Shown piece after piece: positions 6,770 through 15,502 of a stretch of 43,418 bases of DNA. This DNA comes from a virus. The stretch covers positions 1 through 43,418 of the IMG/VR virus record IMGVR_UViG_3300046009_005620; one strand, given 5' to 3'. How positions within the stretch are numbered: position 1 is the stretch's first letter; each line of letters opens with the position of its first letter. The translations under genes and the position numbers were made by a program. Below the pieces are notes generated by a model that saw only the letters and a list, made by a program, of their open reading frames with translations, did no database searches and was not told where the DNA came from.

Positions 6770-9352
6770 ATGGCAGACACAGGAATTCAAAGCCCGCTAG
6801 GTGTCAATGTTGTAGCCGCAACCATACTTAATGAAGGCTTAAGCATCAATCCTGTTGCCCAACGACTAATTGGATCTAGTAAAACAAATAGCGAATACAC
6901 TCCCGGTTCGATTATTAATGACACATGTTTATCTTGGGTCACTCAAGCAGTTCAAGCAGCCTATTATTCAAATGGTTTTAGTGAAGATGGATTGAACCCT
7001 ACTGAAATAGTAGGCGATCTGGTCGGTATTACAAATTATCTAGGCATATTAACTGTTAAAAAAGTTAACAGAGGTGGCATCATTCCTAGAAATTATTTTG
7101 TAGTTGATGATATGCCGGTCGTATTGCCTAGTAGCCAGATGACGGGACTTGGCGCTAGATTTATAATTACAGAAATGGGCGAAACTGACTGGGCTTTACA
7201 GGATATATATGGTATTCCCCCTTACAGTGAGGATATGAAAAAATATCAATATGTCATTGAACAGAACGGTCCTCCCGGTGGACCATACCAGACAGATTTT
7301 ACAGTTGTAGGTGCTCCCTCAAATGATGAAGGAACCGTTTTTGAATGTAACACAGTGGGACCTAGTTTACCAGGATATAGTCAGGGGCAAGTTAGAAGAT
7401 TAGGCTATAGTGTCGGGACAGAAATTTTTTCTAACGGTAGCGGATTAGGTTATACTACACCGGGTAAAGGTAAAGCGTTAACGCTACAATTTTATATCGG
7501 TAATTTGATTTCAGGCGACGGAAACACTCCGGGTAGCCAATGGCAGGTATATTTCTTAGACCCGGGCACTGGAAGACCAGGTAGATGGTGTTTAAATTAT
7601 ACACCTGATGTTGCCGAATACATGAATTTTACAGATCATACGTTTAGATTTTATGTTAACAATCTAACTTATTATAATTCTAATATTGACAAAGCTACCT
7701 ACGATAATTTGCTAGCGATGGGACAAAGTAGAATACCTGCATTATCAAATAGTCTGCCTCCAACATATCTTGTTAATGATCCAAGTAATGTATGGCAAGG
7801 TCAAGCCACAAGCGGTTATGCTATTGAAGGTGACGTTGGTCAAGGACAAGAAGCAACATGGTTCCCTTATGATACTGACAACAATAATTATTCTGTAACT
7901 CAGTGGGGATTTTTACGTTGTCTAGCATTACAAGCATGGAATGTTTTCAATTGGCAAGGCTCAAGTCCTTTAAACGAAGAACCAGAATATAAAAACTATG
8001 CTACACAATTTGTAACGATTACTGGATTCTTGGAACAGTCTAATCAAGCGATAATGGCGTTAAGAAATTCTATTACCTTCTTAGAAGGCACCTATAGCAA
8101 TATGAATGATTTAATTACTGCCGATATTACAGGTGTAAGTTTATCAACACAAGCATTTGGTCAAGACTTGATTAATTTAGGCGGCGCTTTAAATCTAAGC
8201 AAAATAAGCATGTTTGGTTTGCCGTCGACCTTATTATACAATTTGCAAACAAACAATGCATTAACTAGACCTGTAATCTTATCACTTTTATTATCTCAAT
8301 TATCACAACAAGAAATAGATGATATAAGTGCTGGTACTGTGACCGCGACTACTATTCAAGAACAAAAAATTTATTCGTCATTTTTAGCTATCGGCGGAAA
8401 AGATTTAAAAGAAATATTAAAAATATTAAATTGTAAAACTAAAGGTATAGTGAGATTATCTGATTTATTAAATGTTGGAAAAATGTTCCCGATCAGTTAT
8501 ACTACCTTAACTGTACCTATATATAATACAACTCCAAGTCCTAACAATAGCAAAACATACTACTTGTTGTTTGTTGATAGAGAATTAAATCCTCAATTAT
8601 TGACACCTAGAATAAAAGAGGTTGTTGGTCCGATCATTCCACCTGTGCAACCACCTATCATTGAGCCTCCTCCTGTGCTTCCTGTCATCGAAGAAGAAAT
8701 TTTTGTGCAGGTACCGGAACCAGTCGTACTACCATTACCAGAAATTATTCCAGTTATAGAACCAATTATTGTATTGCCCCCACCAGTACCGGATGTGCCA
8801 TTGCCGAAACAGGACCCACCACCGCCTCCATTACCTGAGCCACCGGCGCCGACACCTCCACCAGCAAGAACAGGCGGCGGCGGTTGCGTAGCACTAGAAT
8901 CATTTATACCATTAATCGAGACAGAGCAAAAGCACAATGGCAGAGAGATAACAAAGGCTTGGATGCTAGAGACTGGTATGAAGATAAGTCTTGGCACAGA
9001 AGAACTAAGTATAGTAGATGGTCAAGTAGTCAAAACATTAAACGACTATCAGCCGTGTGTGCGTATCAGCACAAGTGATGGTATAACATTAGTGTGTTCA
9101 ACCACAGCACCGATACTCACAAAAGATAAGGGTTTCATTCCAGCAACAGAAGTATACGGCAAGCGTGTAGCAGTCATGCGCAACGGTCGCACTTGGTATG
9201 ATGAAGTTGTCGGACTAGAAGATGTTGGTATGAAGTTTGTGCGTGTTATAGATGCAGGTAACAATAGTTTTTGGGCAGGCGAACGTCCCGGAGCATTCAT
9301 ATTACACCACAACGTACCAATCAATGATAAACTAAACTTTGATAAGAAATAA
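6770..9352 (+). CDS. Large virion-type protein with proline-rich stalk and C-terminal Hint domain
   Basis: 860 residues. The N-terminal 600 residues begin GIQSPLGVNVVAA and recall structural proteins of T4-like aquatic phages; no enzyme motif is seen there. Residues about 615-702 are an extreme proline/glutamate stalk (PPPPPLPEPPAPTPPP), then GGGG. Cys706 opens a Hedgehog/intein (Hint) fold of about 143 residues: block A-like CVALESFIPL; a block B-like segment ending PILTKDKGFIPATEV in which the usual His is replaced (STTAP); and block F/G-like NNSFWAGERPG followed by FILHHN ending at Asn848. Only 12 residues follow. Family knowledge: such C-terminal Hint domains can self-cleave or ligate at the Cys. 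Whether this one is active is uncertain because of the missing block B His. Probably a baseplate or tail component given the PAAR neighbour. Confidence 0.8.
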   Translation: MADTGIQSPLGVNVVAATILNEGLSINPVAQRLIGSSKTNSEYTPGSIINDTCLSWVTQAVQAAYYSNGFSEDGLNPTEIVGDLVGITNYLGILTVKKVNRGGIIPRNYFVVDDMPVVLPSSQMTGLGARFIITEMGETDWALQDIYGIPPYSEDMKKYQYVIEQNGPPGGPYQTDFTVVGAPSNDEGTVFECNTVGPSLPGYSQGQVRRLGYSVGTEIFSNGSGLGYTTPGKGKALTLQFYIGNLISGDGNTPGSQWQVYFLDPGTGRPGRWCLNYTPDVAEYMNFTDHTFRFYVNNLTYYNSNIDKATYDNLLAMGQSRIPALSNSLPPTYLVNDPSNVWQGQATSGYAIEGDVGQGQEATWFPYDTDNNNYSVTQWGFLRCLALQAWNVFNWQGSSPLNEEPEYKNYATQFVTITGFLEQSNQAIMALRNSITFLEGTYSNMNDLITADITGVSLSTQAFGQDLINLGGALNLSKISMFGLPSTLLYNLQTNNALTRPVILSLLLSQLSQQEIDDISAGTVTATTIQEQKIYSSFLAIGGKDLKEILKILNCKTKGIVRLSDLLNVGKMFPISYTTLTVPIYNTTPSPNNSKTYYLLFVDRELNPQLLTPRIKEVVGPIIPPVQPPIIEPPPVLPVIEEEIFVQVPEPVVLPLPEIIPVIEPIIVLPPPVPDVPLPKQDPPPPPLPEPPAPTPPPARTGGGGCVALESFIPLIETEQKHNGREITKAWMLETGMKISLGTEELSIVDGQVVKTLNDYQPCVRISTSDGITLVCSTTAPILTKDKGFIPATEVYGKRVAVMRNGRTWYDEVVGLEDVGMKFVRVIDAGNNSFWAGERPGAFILHHNVPINDKLNFDKK

Positions 9353-9354
9353 TT

Positions 9355-10995
9355 ATGGCAGACGAATATAATTTTCAGATACCGAAAGAAGGATTCGATA
9401 GTTATCTTTATGGTATTATACCAGAAGATCAAGCTGTGTTGGCTGGCGCATTTGGCGTCAGTATGCAACAGATAAAAAATATAAATGAAGTTGATCCGAA
9501 AACTTTTGCTAAAGTTGTTTATAGTTTAGAAACAAATAATGGATTGAATCTTACTAATGGTACAAACGTCCCAACAGAAACTTTTAAAGTAGATGCAGCA
9601 TTATCTAAAGTTGCATTAGGCTCAGGCTTATACGGAACGTATACTCATAGCGACTTTGTTGGTTCTATGACTGCACTACCTTATCCATTACAGAATATTT
9701 ACGACGGTATAAAACAATTACAAACTGAAACTCTAATTAACATTTATAAGGAAATTTGGGAGCTTTGCACATATAGTCGTGCAATCATCAATATTACCTT
9801 TAGCCAGTTTGATGAATTTGAGAATCCATTGCCACCTGAAGAATTTAGAATTACAGGCGCAAGTGTTTTATATTCAGGTGGGGGATACGATCCTAATAGT
9901 CCTCCTCTCTTAAAACAAGAACAAACTCAACCAACTCCGCAAATAGGCACATTGACAGTAGGGAGTGATCCAAATGATGCCTCTACATATAAAAGAATAA
10001 CAGGGGTAACTTTGCTCCCTGCCTATCAAGATGCAATTATTACAGGAGCATTGATACCTAGAGTTGTCCCCGATCCCCCACCTGATGCATACGGAGATAT
10101 TGATGATGGCGGCGCATGGGCAGCAAGACAAGCAAGAATCAATGAATTGATAATTGCAGCTGATGCTGAAATACAAAGCATTCTTTCTAGTAGCATAGAG
10201 AATTTTAATAAGGCAAAATTATTAAATGCAAATTGGAATGCATTAGGCACAGCATTAAAGATTGAGCAAAGAGCAAGATATACAGCGATACCACCTGTGC
10301 CAATTCCAAGAGATCCCTGGTTAGCACTATATCCTACTGCACTTTATAACTTTGTTGACTCTATCCCTGAATATGCAGCAAACACAATGCCTCATGGACC
10401 TGCACAAAGTTTAGAAATGATTGCTGACATGTGTTCGACAGGTGGACAAAGCATAATTGGTTTGATGCGCGAGAGCAGAAATCAAGATAGATTGGCAGAA
10501 GCAGGCATACCCTTAGATAACACCATTCCTGACACATTGTCTGATGAAGATGTATCCGCATTAATGGGTAATGGTACTAAGTGTGGGGCTGTACCTGGAT
10601 CTGGCATCACGGCTGAAAACGGCCTCACTTTCTCTATGCCAGCATTCGCATCTACTCAAAATTGTGACGGCGATCAAATGAAGCCAGATAAAAACACCTT
10701 CTTTGATTGCGGAGAACAATCTTTACGTAGAACAGAAAATAAGGTGCAGGGAAGCATACAACCATTATTACAAGATCCAGATTGCTGTACTGTAGCAGGT
10801 CCGGAAATTCCTGTTGGCCCGTCGACACTTCTAGGAACAGGGATTCCAAACTTTATTACTGGTGATGAAGGTAATGTAGTTCCAAATACACTAAACGTAG
10901 ATTTTATAAATGGCATCTTATTGCCCGGACAGTATAATATCAACGATGCGATTGACAAAGTAATTGAATGTAATTGCGATTGTTGGATAGAATGA
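9355..10995 (+). CDS. Virion-type structural protein, 546 aa
   Basis: Starts two bases after the previous stop, also with MAD. The sequence is rich in Asn, Pro and Tyr, with no enzyme motif, signal peptide or membrane span. The C-terminal 150 residues contain many Cys (DCGEQSL, DPDCCTV, and a final CNCDCW), which suggests metal binding or disulfide cross-links in the particle. Segment KEGFDSYLYGIIPEDQAVL at the N-terminus may be an assembly handle. Similar length, start and spacing suggest it acts with the 860-residue protein. It resembles conserved virion proteins of T4-like aquatic phages, but no precise role can be given. Confidence 0.75.
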   Translation: MADEYNFQIPKEGFDSYLYGIIPEDQAVLAGAFGVSMQQIKNINEVDPKTFAKVVYSLETNNGLNLTNGTNVPTETFKVDAALSKVALGSGLYGTYTHSDFVGSMTALPYPLQNIYDGIKQLQTETLINIYKEIWELCTYSRAIINITFSQFDEFENPLPPEEFRITGASVLYSGGGYDPNSPPLLKQEQTQPTPQIGTLTVGSDPNDASTYKRITGVTLLPAYQDAIITGALIPRVVPDPPPDAYGDIDDGGAWAARQARINELIIAADAEIQSILSSSIENFNKAKLLNANWNALGTALKIEQRARYTAIPPVPIPRDPWLALYPTALYNFVDSIPEYAANTMPHGPAQSLEMIADMCSTGGQSIIGLMRESRNQDRLAEAGIPLDNTIPDTLSDEDVSALMGNGTKCGAVPGSGITAENGLTFSMPAFASTQNCDGDQMKPDKNTFFDCGEQSLRRTENKVQGSIQPLLQDPDCCTVAGPEIPVGPSTLLGTGIPNFITGDEGNVVPNTLNVDFINGILLPGQYNINDAIDKVIECNCDCWIE

Positions 10996-11088
10996 TTACC
11001 CAAAATAGTTGTGTAGAGTAATTGTCTAGTATACGATAACTACTTAATGTATTACCTGAAGTTAGACAACTAACATAGGAGAAACAAA

Positions 11089-11622
11089 ATGGAAAAATCG
11101 TTGAAAGGTATCAATCTACTAATTGGGCTTGTCATCGTTGTGTTACTCACTAACTTTGTCATTCTCAAGAAAGTAGACGATCTACAAAAACGCGATATTG
11201 ATCCAGACTACATGACTGCTGCTGAAGTAGAAAAGAGTCTTGATTGTCTCGCCATCAATGTGTACCGTGAAGCAGGTCATGAGCCGTTTGAAGGCAAAGT
11301 GGCTGTTGCTCAAGTTACGCTCAATCGTGTAAACAGTAACAAGTTCCCACGTGATGTGTGTGCTGTTGTTTACCAAAAGACACGATTTACCGAACGTGTG
11401 ATTTGTCAGTTCAGTTGGTATTGCGATAGCAAACATCGTAATCGTCCAGTTGACGATGAAGCATACGAAGAAAGTTATCGTGTTGCTAAAATGGTATTTT
11501 TAGAAGATTTCAAGTTGGAGAGCATTGAGAACGCATTGTATTATCATGCTGACTATGTAAATCCAAATTGGAAGTTGAAGCGTATAACGAAGATCGGCAC
11601 TCATATTTTCTACGAGGGATAA
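11089..11622 (+). CDS. SleB-family (Hydrolase_2) cell wall hydrolase with N-terminal membrane anchor
   Basis: 177 residues. Residues 8-27 form one hydrophobic segment after MEKSLKG, so the enzyme may be exported as a signal-anchor lysin. From about residue 45 the Hydrolase_2 pattern is clear: LDCLAINVYREAGHEP with catalytic Glu in YREA, AVAQVTLNRV, CQFSWYCD, and the closing NALYYHADYVNPNW. This family cleaves peptidoglycan glycan strands (lytic transglycosylase type). Ribosome-binding site TAGGAG before ATG 11089. The 93-base gap upstream contains only a loose inverted repeat (TTGTCTA at 11022, TAGACAA at 11063). The small membrane protein that follows one base later is a holin candidate, giving a lysis pair. 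Confidence 0.9.
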   Translation: MEKSLKGINLLIGLVIVVLLTNFVILKKVDDLQKRDIDPDYMTAAEVEKSLDCLAINVYREAGHEPFEGKVAVAQVTLNRVNSNKFPRDVCAVVYQKTRFTERVICQFSWYCDSKHRNRPVDDEAYEESYRVAKMVFLEDFKLESIENALYYHADYVNPNWKLKRITKIGTHIFYEG

Positions 11623-11623
11623 A

Positions 11624-11959
11624 ATGACAGTTTCATTTAGTGTTTTTAAAGAAATGGTCGTAAACTTTGTCAACAAACTTTGGATAGAGTTTAAGCAAAG
11701 CATACGCCAAGTTAGTATTGACGGTATAGGTTGGACTGGTCTTATCGCATTACACGCAGTCACTATTCCAAGTTTGTTTGGATTGATGACTGGGCTTACT
11801 GATAACACTCCGCCAATCGATATGGTTATTATTCTCTGGGCTGCTATGGCATTGTTTTATATCAAGGCTATCCTTGAAAAGAATGTTATCAGTCTAGTGA
11901 TTATTGGTCTTGGGTTCATCATGCAAAGTATTTTGATGGCTCTAGTATTCTTTAAATAG
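11624..11959 (+). CDS. Small membrane protein, candidate holin
   Basis: 111 residues with an amphipathic N-terminus and three hydrophobic stretches: about 37-56, 66-83 and 88-110. The start follows the lysin stop by a single base, so both are translated from one message. Size, membrane topology and position next to a lysin suggest a holin, but the sequence matches no holin family I can name, so this is inference from context. Confidence 0.6.
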   Translation: MTVSFSVFKEMVVNFVNKLWIEFKQSIRQVSIDGIGWTGLIALHAVTIPSLFGLMTGLTDNTPPIDMVIILWAAMALFYIKAILEKNVISLVIIGLGFIMQSILMALVFFK

Positions 11960-11962
11960 AGT

Positions 11963-12469
11963 GTGAGCGACGAACCTAAAAAAACAAACACAGCAAAAGG
12001 ACGAGAGAGTTTTGACATAACAGTTGGAAACTCTCTCGTTTCCTTTTTCAATCGTAATGTTACTAATTACCCCACAGAAGTAGGTGCTCCTAAGTTTGAT
12101 TTAGTTCCTGTTACTAAACAAAAAGACATTATGATCAATGTGGCTAGATTACATGCTAGCCAAGAATATGATCGTATTATGGAACTTGTAAATGTATTGC
12201 AGAAGCAAGCACAGCAGATACAAAGAAGATTACAACTAACAGACATGGTTCATGGTGCTGAATATAAATTTCAGTTGTATCATAATCAATGTTATTGGTT
12301 AGTTTGGGATACCAGTAAAAACAAGTCCATACTTACACCGTTAGGACCTAATGACTGGCATGCTAATAAACCTATAGAATATGAATATTTCTGTAGAGTA
12401 AAATGGTTGGGCGATTATACATGGATAGAAGTCAACGAAGATGGAAGTGACGGAATCCAAACATTATGA
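11963..12469 (+). CDS. DUF2452 protein
   Basis: 168 residues from GTG 11963. The pattern QKQAQQIQRRL (coiled region about residues 75-95), then AEYKFQLYHNQCYWLVW and LTPLGPNDW and a C-terminal LGDYTWIEV strand, matches DUF2452, a family of unknown function found in bacteria and phages. An acidic Asn/Lys-rich leader of about 25 residues precedes it. It follows the candidate holin by 3 bases and overlaps the next gene by four bases (ATGA). No enzymatic residues are evident. Confidence 0.75.
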   Translation: MSDEPKKTNTAKGRESFDITVGNSLVSFFNRNVTNYPTEVGAPKFDLVPVTKQKDIMINVARLHASQEYDRIMELVNVLQKQAQQIQRRLQLTDMVHGAEYKFQLYHNQCYWLVWDTSKNKSILTPLGPNDWHANKPIEYEYFCRVKWLGDYTWIEVNEDGSDGIQTL

Positions 12470-12846
12470 CCGCAAATAATCTTGAATACGATTTATTGAT
12501 CACAGAGTGGATATTAGAAAAGGTTCGCAATAGTGAGTCTTATTCTCAGAATCTTTACGCAGCTATGTGTAACAATGAGTTTGTAAAGAACGATGTCTGG
12601 CCTATATTATCAGATGATCGCTGGAGTTGCAGTTGGCGTGGTGCCGGCGGCATCATAAGTGATATGCGTCAAGAGGGCGACTATATAGATTGGTATTGTA
12701 GTGGGATAGGTTCTGTCACTTATGATACTGTCGCGGACGAACTACACTTCAGGTCTAAAAAATTTGTGCCTGAGGGTGAAGTTACCGACGAGATACGCGA
12801 CGATTTGTTAAAGCTGGGCTGGCTTGTAATTCAAGACGATAAATAA
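12466..12846 (+). CDS. Conserved hypothetical phage protein, 126 aa
   Basis: ATG 12466 overlaps the DUF2452 stop (ATGA). The N-terminal helix pattern LLITEWILEKVRNSESYSQN and the central SDDRWSCSWRGAGG and DYIDWYCSG segments resemble a small family shared by aquatic T4-like phages, from memory; role unknown. Acidic, soluble, no signal peptide. Its stop codon TAA lies inside a late-promoter-like box (12838-12845) that would serve the next gene. Confidence 0.75.
   Translation: MTANNLEYDLLITEWILEKVRNSESYSQNLYAAMCNNEFVKNDVWPILSDDRWSCSWRGAGGIISDMRQEGDYIDWYCSGIGSVTYDTVADELHFRSKKFVPEGEVTDEIRDDLLKLGWLVIQDDK
12838..12845 (+). promoter_or_regulatory. Late-promoter-like box GATAAATA
   Basis: One mismatch to the T4 late consensus TATAAATA, 17 bases before the ATG at 12862, overlapping the stop of the preceding gene. 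Too short to be sure in AT-rich DNA. Confidence 0.35.
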
Positions 12847-12861
12847 AGCACGGGAGAGACT

Positions 12862-13008
12862 ATGATTGATTTAAAAAACTTCGGCGGAGGTCGTAAACTT
12901 ATTAAAAAGGTAATAAGACAAGACAATTCACCTAGTAAGCCTTGGTCTCAAACACAACTTTTTAAAAAGTTAAAAAATCAAAAAAATTTTAAAAAACCAA
13001 ACGTTTGA
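12862..13008 (+). CDS. Small basic protein, 48 aa
   Basis: ATG 12862 with a fair ribosome-binding site (CGGGAG at 12851-12856). Sequence starts MIDLKNFGGGRKLIKKV and ends in a Lys/Asn/Phe-rich tail (KKLKNQKNFKKPNV); 15 Lys or Arg among 48 residues. No family recognised. The charge suggests nucleic acid or membrane binding. The stop at 13006-13008 is 8 bases before the next ATG. Confidence 0.6.
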   Translation: MIDLKNFGGGRKLIKKVIRQDNSPSKPWSQTQLFKKLKNQKNFKKPNV

Positions 13009-13016
13009 GTTTTAAT

Positions 13017-13193
13017 ATGAGCAACGAAGTAAAATCTCCGTGTATTGCTATATGCCGCGTCCGCACTGGTATGTGCGTAGGATGCTTCAGAACCGCTAAA
13101 GAAATAACCGAGTGGTGGGACGCCACGCCAGAAAGAAAACAACAGATTGTAAAAGATGCTGAACAAAGGAAGATAGATTTTGAAGCAGCATAA
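13017..13193 (+). CDS. DUF1289 protein
   Basis: 58 residues from ATG 13017 (a TTG at 13005 is inside the neighbour). The DUF1289 signature is complete: SPCIAICRV, then CVGCFRTAKEITEWWDATPE. The four Cys (CxxxC and CxxC) are the family's presumed metal site. DUF1289 proteins are small bacterial proteins of unknown function. Not common in phages, so probably acquired from a host. Confidence 0.85.
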   Translation: MSNEVKSPCIAICRVRTGMCVGCFRTAKEITEWWDATPERKQQIVKDAEQRKIDFEAA

Positions 13194-13305
13194 TTGTAGC
13201 AGTTGTCATTCTAACCCAAAAGAAAATAAATTATTAAAAAATCTTTTTATCGTGTTACCCATACTTGTTCTTATATGGGCAACAATTGAACAACTTTTCG
13301 TATAA
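13180..13305 (+). CDS. Possible small CxxC membrane protein
   Basis: A 41-residue frame from TTG 13180, overlapping the DUF1289 stop by 14 bases. It reads KQHNCSSCHSNPKE and then one strong hydrophobic helix (NLFIVLPILVLIWATI). CSSC plus His looks like a metal or heme-like site facing one side of the membrane. No ATG is present, and start choice is the weak point. The stop TAA (13303-13305) lies within the late promoter of ahpC. Confidence 0.45.
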   Translation: MKQHNCSSCHSNPKENKLLKNLFIVLPILVLIWATIEQLFV

Positions 13306-13308
13306 ATA
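13301..13308 (+). promoter_or_regulatory. T4-type late promoter TATAAATA
   Basis: Exact consensus, 59 bases before the peroxiredoxin ATG. A second AT-rich tract and the ribosome-binding site ATAGGAG follow (13355-13361). Confidence 0.7.
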
Positions 13309-13367
13309 ATTGTTTGGTACAGTCCTGTACCTATATATACAATACTCATTCTATATAGGAGAACAAA

Positions 13368-13952
13368 ATGAAAACAGTCGGAGATAAGTTAGGCTCATTC
13401 GCAGTGACTGGCGTCAAGCCGGGTAAGTTGACCCCAGATGATGCTTTTGAAACAATTACGGAAAACAGTTTTATTGGCAAGTGGAAGGTAATCGTATATT
13501 ACCCTAAGGATTTCACTTTTGTCTGCCCAACTGAAATTGTTGCTTATGACAAGTTGAACAAGGATTTCGCTGACCGTGATGCTGTATTATTGATCGGCTC
13601 AACAGACAATGAATTCTGTAAGTTGGCTTGGCGTAGTGCCCACGAAGATTTGAAGAAGACCAATAGCTGGATGTTTGCTGACACAGAACGCAGACATTAT
13701 GTTTATGAAAATGATGATGATTTTGGCACAGAAGTAGTTGGCCTAGTTGATCAGTTGGGTGTATTTTATAAGCCGGCTGGCGCAGCACTACGCGCAACTT
13801 TCATTGTTGACCCACAGAACGTCATTCAGCACGTTACTGTAAACAACTTGAATGTTGGTCGTAGCCCAGAAGAAACATTGCGCGTATTAGATGCTTGCCA
13901 AACAGGCGAACTATGCCCATGTAATCGCACTATCGGTGGCGAGACACTATAA
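13368..13952 (+). CDS. ahpC: Peroxiredoxin, AhpC family
   Basis: 194-residue 2-Cys peroxiredoxin that reduces hydrogen peroxide and organic hydroperoxides. Peroxidatic Cys53 sits in the family motif DFTFVCPTEI; the resolving Cys is in ELCPCNR near the C-terminus (Cys183 or 185). Thr50 and Arg (ALRATF) of the catalytic set are present. Strong ribosome-binding site and an exact late promoter upstream. The next gene, ahpD, overlaps by one base (TAATG), so the oxidase-reductase pair is co-expressed. Length and motifs are those of full, active bacterial AhpC. Auxiliary genes of this kind are rare in phages. Confidence 0.95.
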   Translation: MKTVGDKLGSFAVTGVKPGKLTPDDAFETITENSFIGKWKVIVYYPKDFTFVCPTEIVAYDKLNKDFADRDAVLLIGSTDNEFCKLAWRSAHEDLKKTNSWMFADTERRHYVYENDDDFGTEVVGLVDQLGVFYKPAGAALRATFIVDPQNVIQHVTVNNLNVGRSPEETLRVLDACQTGELCPCNRTIGGETL

Positions 13953-14479
13953 TGCGCGGCTGGGTAGAAATTATCAAGGACAGCGTTCCTGATCACAGCA
14001 AAGATATCAAACTAAATCTTGATGCTGTCATCAATCGCAGTCCATTGAGTGTAGAAGATACACATGCTTGTGCATTGACTGCGGCATTGGCGGCAGGTAA
14101 CGGTGAACTTGCATATGCTATCATGACTAGTGGCGAACTAGATAATTTTCAACCCGAAATGGAAGCGGCAAAAACTGCCGCTTCTCTCATGGGTATGAAC
14201 AATGCTTGGTATCCATTTGTTGAAATGTGTAACGACCCTGAACTAAAAGGATTACCTGCAGGATTGCGTATGAATGCTTATGCTACGCACGGTGGAGTAT
14301 CAAAGAAAAAGTTTGAACTCTATGCATTAGTAGCAAGTGCTATTGGCAAGTGCCACTTCTGTGTAAAAAATCACTATGATGTATTACGCAAAGAAGGCAT
14401 GAGTGTTCAAGAATTACATCATGCTGGCAAGATTGCTAGTGTAATCAATGCTATCGGTAAAATAGCCCCACCCTTGTAA
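13952..14479 (+). CDS. ahpD: Alkyl hydroperoxide reductase, AhpD family
   Basis: 175 residues. AhpD reduces AhpC, in mycobacteria with electrons from dihydrolipoamide and lipoamide dehydrogenase. The active-site set is visible: Glu122 (KKFELYALV), Cys134-x-x-Cys137 in KCHFCVKNH, and His141; helical repeats around them fit the all-alpha AhpD fold. In M. tuberculosis the motif is C-S-H-C; here it is C-H-F-C, moving the inner His by one position. ATG overlaps the ahpC stop. Together the two genes form a peroxide-detoxification module needing only host lipoamide or a thiol donor. Confidence 0.92.
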   Translation: MRGWVEIIKDSVPDHSKDIKLNLDAVINRSPLSVEDTHACALTAALAAGNGELAYAIMTSGELDNFQPEMEAAKTAASLMGMNNAWYPFVEMCNDPELKGLPAGLRMNAYATHGGVSKKKFELYALVASAIGKCHFCVKNHYDVLRKEGMSVQELHHAGKIASVINAIGKIAPPL

Positions 14480-14482
14480 TTG

Positions 14483-14923
14483 ATGATAGTTAAAATTTCT
14501 TTTGAAGAAATTTTAGAAATATGGCAAACATATCTTTGGCCAACTAGAATTTCTAAAATTGAATCTCATAGTGCCATGTTATTAGATGGCACTATGACAC
14601 TACAAAATTGGCAGTATCAGCCTTCGTATTTTGCATTCAAATTAGATAATAATATAGTAGGTTGTAATAGCGGTCATAAATGCATAGATAATTCTTATAG
14701 AAGTAGAGGGCTGTTCGTTTTTCCTGAATATAGAAAAAAAGGTATAGGTGTAGAGTTATTAAAGTCTACCGTACAACAAGGAATAGACGAAGGCTGTAAT
14801 TTAGTATGGAGCTATCCTAGACAGTCTAGTTGGAATACATATCAAAAAACAGGCTTTAGTTTATATTCAGATTGGCATCAGGGCGAAAACGATATCAATG
14901 CCTATTGTGTTTTAAAAATTTAA
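14483..14923 (+). CDS. GNAT-family acetyltransferase
   Basis: 146 residues from ATG 14483, three bases after the ahpD stop. GNAT motif A is seen as RGLFVFPEYRKKGIGVELL (acetyl-CoA loop RKKGIG), followed by the helix and the strand ending WNTYQKTGF, which is motif B. The substrate is not predictable. Its stop (14921-14923) abuts the stop of the reverse-strand methyltransferase-like gene with no gap, marking a convergent boundary. Confidence 0.85.
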   Translation: MIVKISFEEILEIWQTYLWPTRISKIESHSAMLLDGTMTLQNWQYQPSYFAFKLDNNIVGCNSGHKCIDNSYRSRGLFVFPEYRKKGIGVELLKSTVQQGIDEGCNLVWSYPRQSSWNTYQKTGFSLYSDWHQGENDINAYCVLKI

Positions 14924-15502
14924 TTATTTTTTGCCGATAATCATATATCGGTTATACTTTAATTCGCCATAGTCAAAAGACTTGCTTCCCTGATAATAAA
15001 TTATACTTAAAGGAAATTTAGCTTTTAGATCATCTAAGTTATTGATAGGATTGGTGATAAACCAATTATCATAATTTTCAGCTTTTTCTGGCATTAAATC
15101 GCATGCCTGGAAGCAAACAAATTTTCCTTCAGGTATTCGGTTAAACCAAAGATCATCTTTAATATTCTCTATGCTCGTATTGATGATTAAATCAAATTCT
15201 TCATATGGAACGTCATTTGCTGACATGTTCCAATTTTCTAATTGCCCGGTATTCACATAAAATGCGTTTCCTATTTTATTAGCAATTTGTATACATGTTT
15301 TATCAACGTCTATACCTATGATTTGTTTATAAGATTTATCATTTCTGACAAGTAATAGAAACCCCAAAATATTGTACCATGAACCTAAAATTGCTATTTT
15401 TGGTTCAGAGGGTACCTCTGGTTTTATTACAAACTTTTCTATTTGTTCACATAACCAAAGTTTACTGTGTATTTGTCCGTGACTAAATGCTGAAAAATCC
15501 AT
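14924..15502 (-). CDS. SAM-dependent methyltransferase-like protein
   Basis: 192 residues on the reverse strand, start ATG at 15500-15502. A Rossmann-type pattern is visible: IAILGSWYNILGFLLL (motif I, with an unusual GSW in place of GxG), IIGIDVDKTCIQIAN (motif II, acidic Asp at the ribose position), and EEFDLIINTSIENI (motif IV region). Substrate unknown. One of few reverse-strand genes in the left 38 kb, embedded between late-type + strand genes. Confidence 0.7.
   Translation of the reverse strand: MDFSAFSHGQIHSKLWLCEQIEKFVIKPEVPSEPKIAILGSWYNILGFLLLVRNDKSYKQIIGIDVDKTCIQIANKIGNAFYVNTGQLENWNMSANDVPYEEFDLIINTSIENIKDDLWFNRIPEGKFVCFQACDLMPEKAENYDNWFITNPINNLDDLKAKFPLSIIYYQGSKSFDYGELKYNRYMIIGKK

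Noticed and set aside
8593-8997. Reverse-strand Gly-rich frame over the Pro-rich stalk
   Set aside because: Mirror of the proline codons; no independent support.
8885-9352. True intein in the 860-residue protein
   Set aside because: No downstream extein beyond 12 residues and the block B His is missing; a C-terminal Hint domain fits better.
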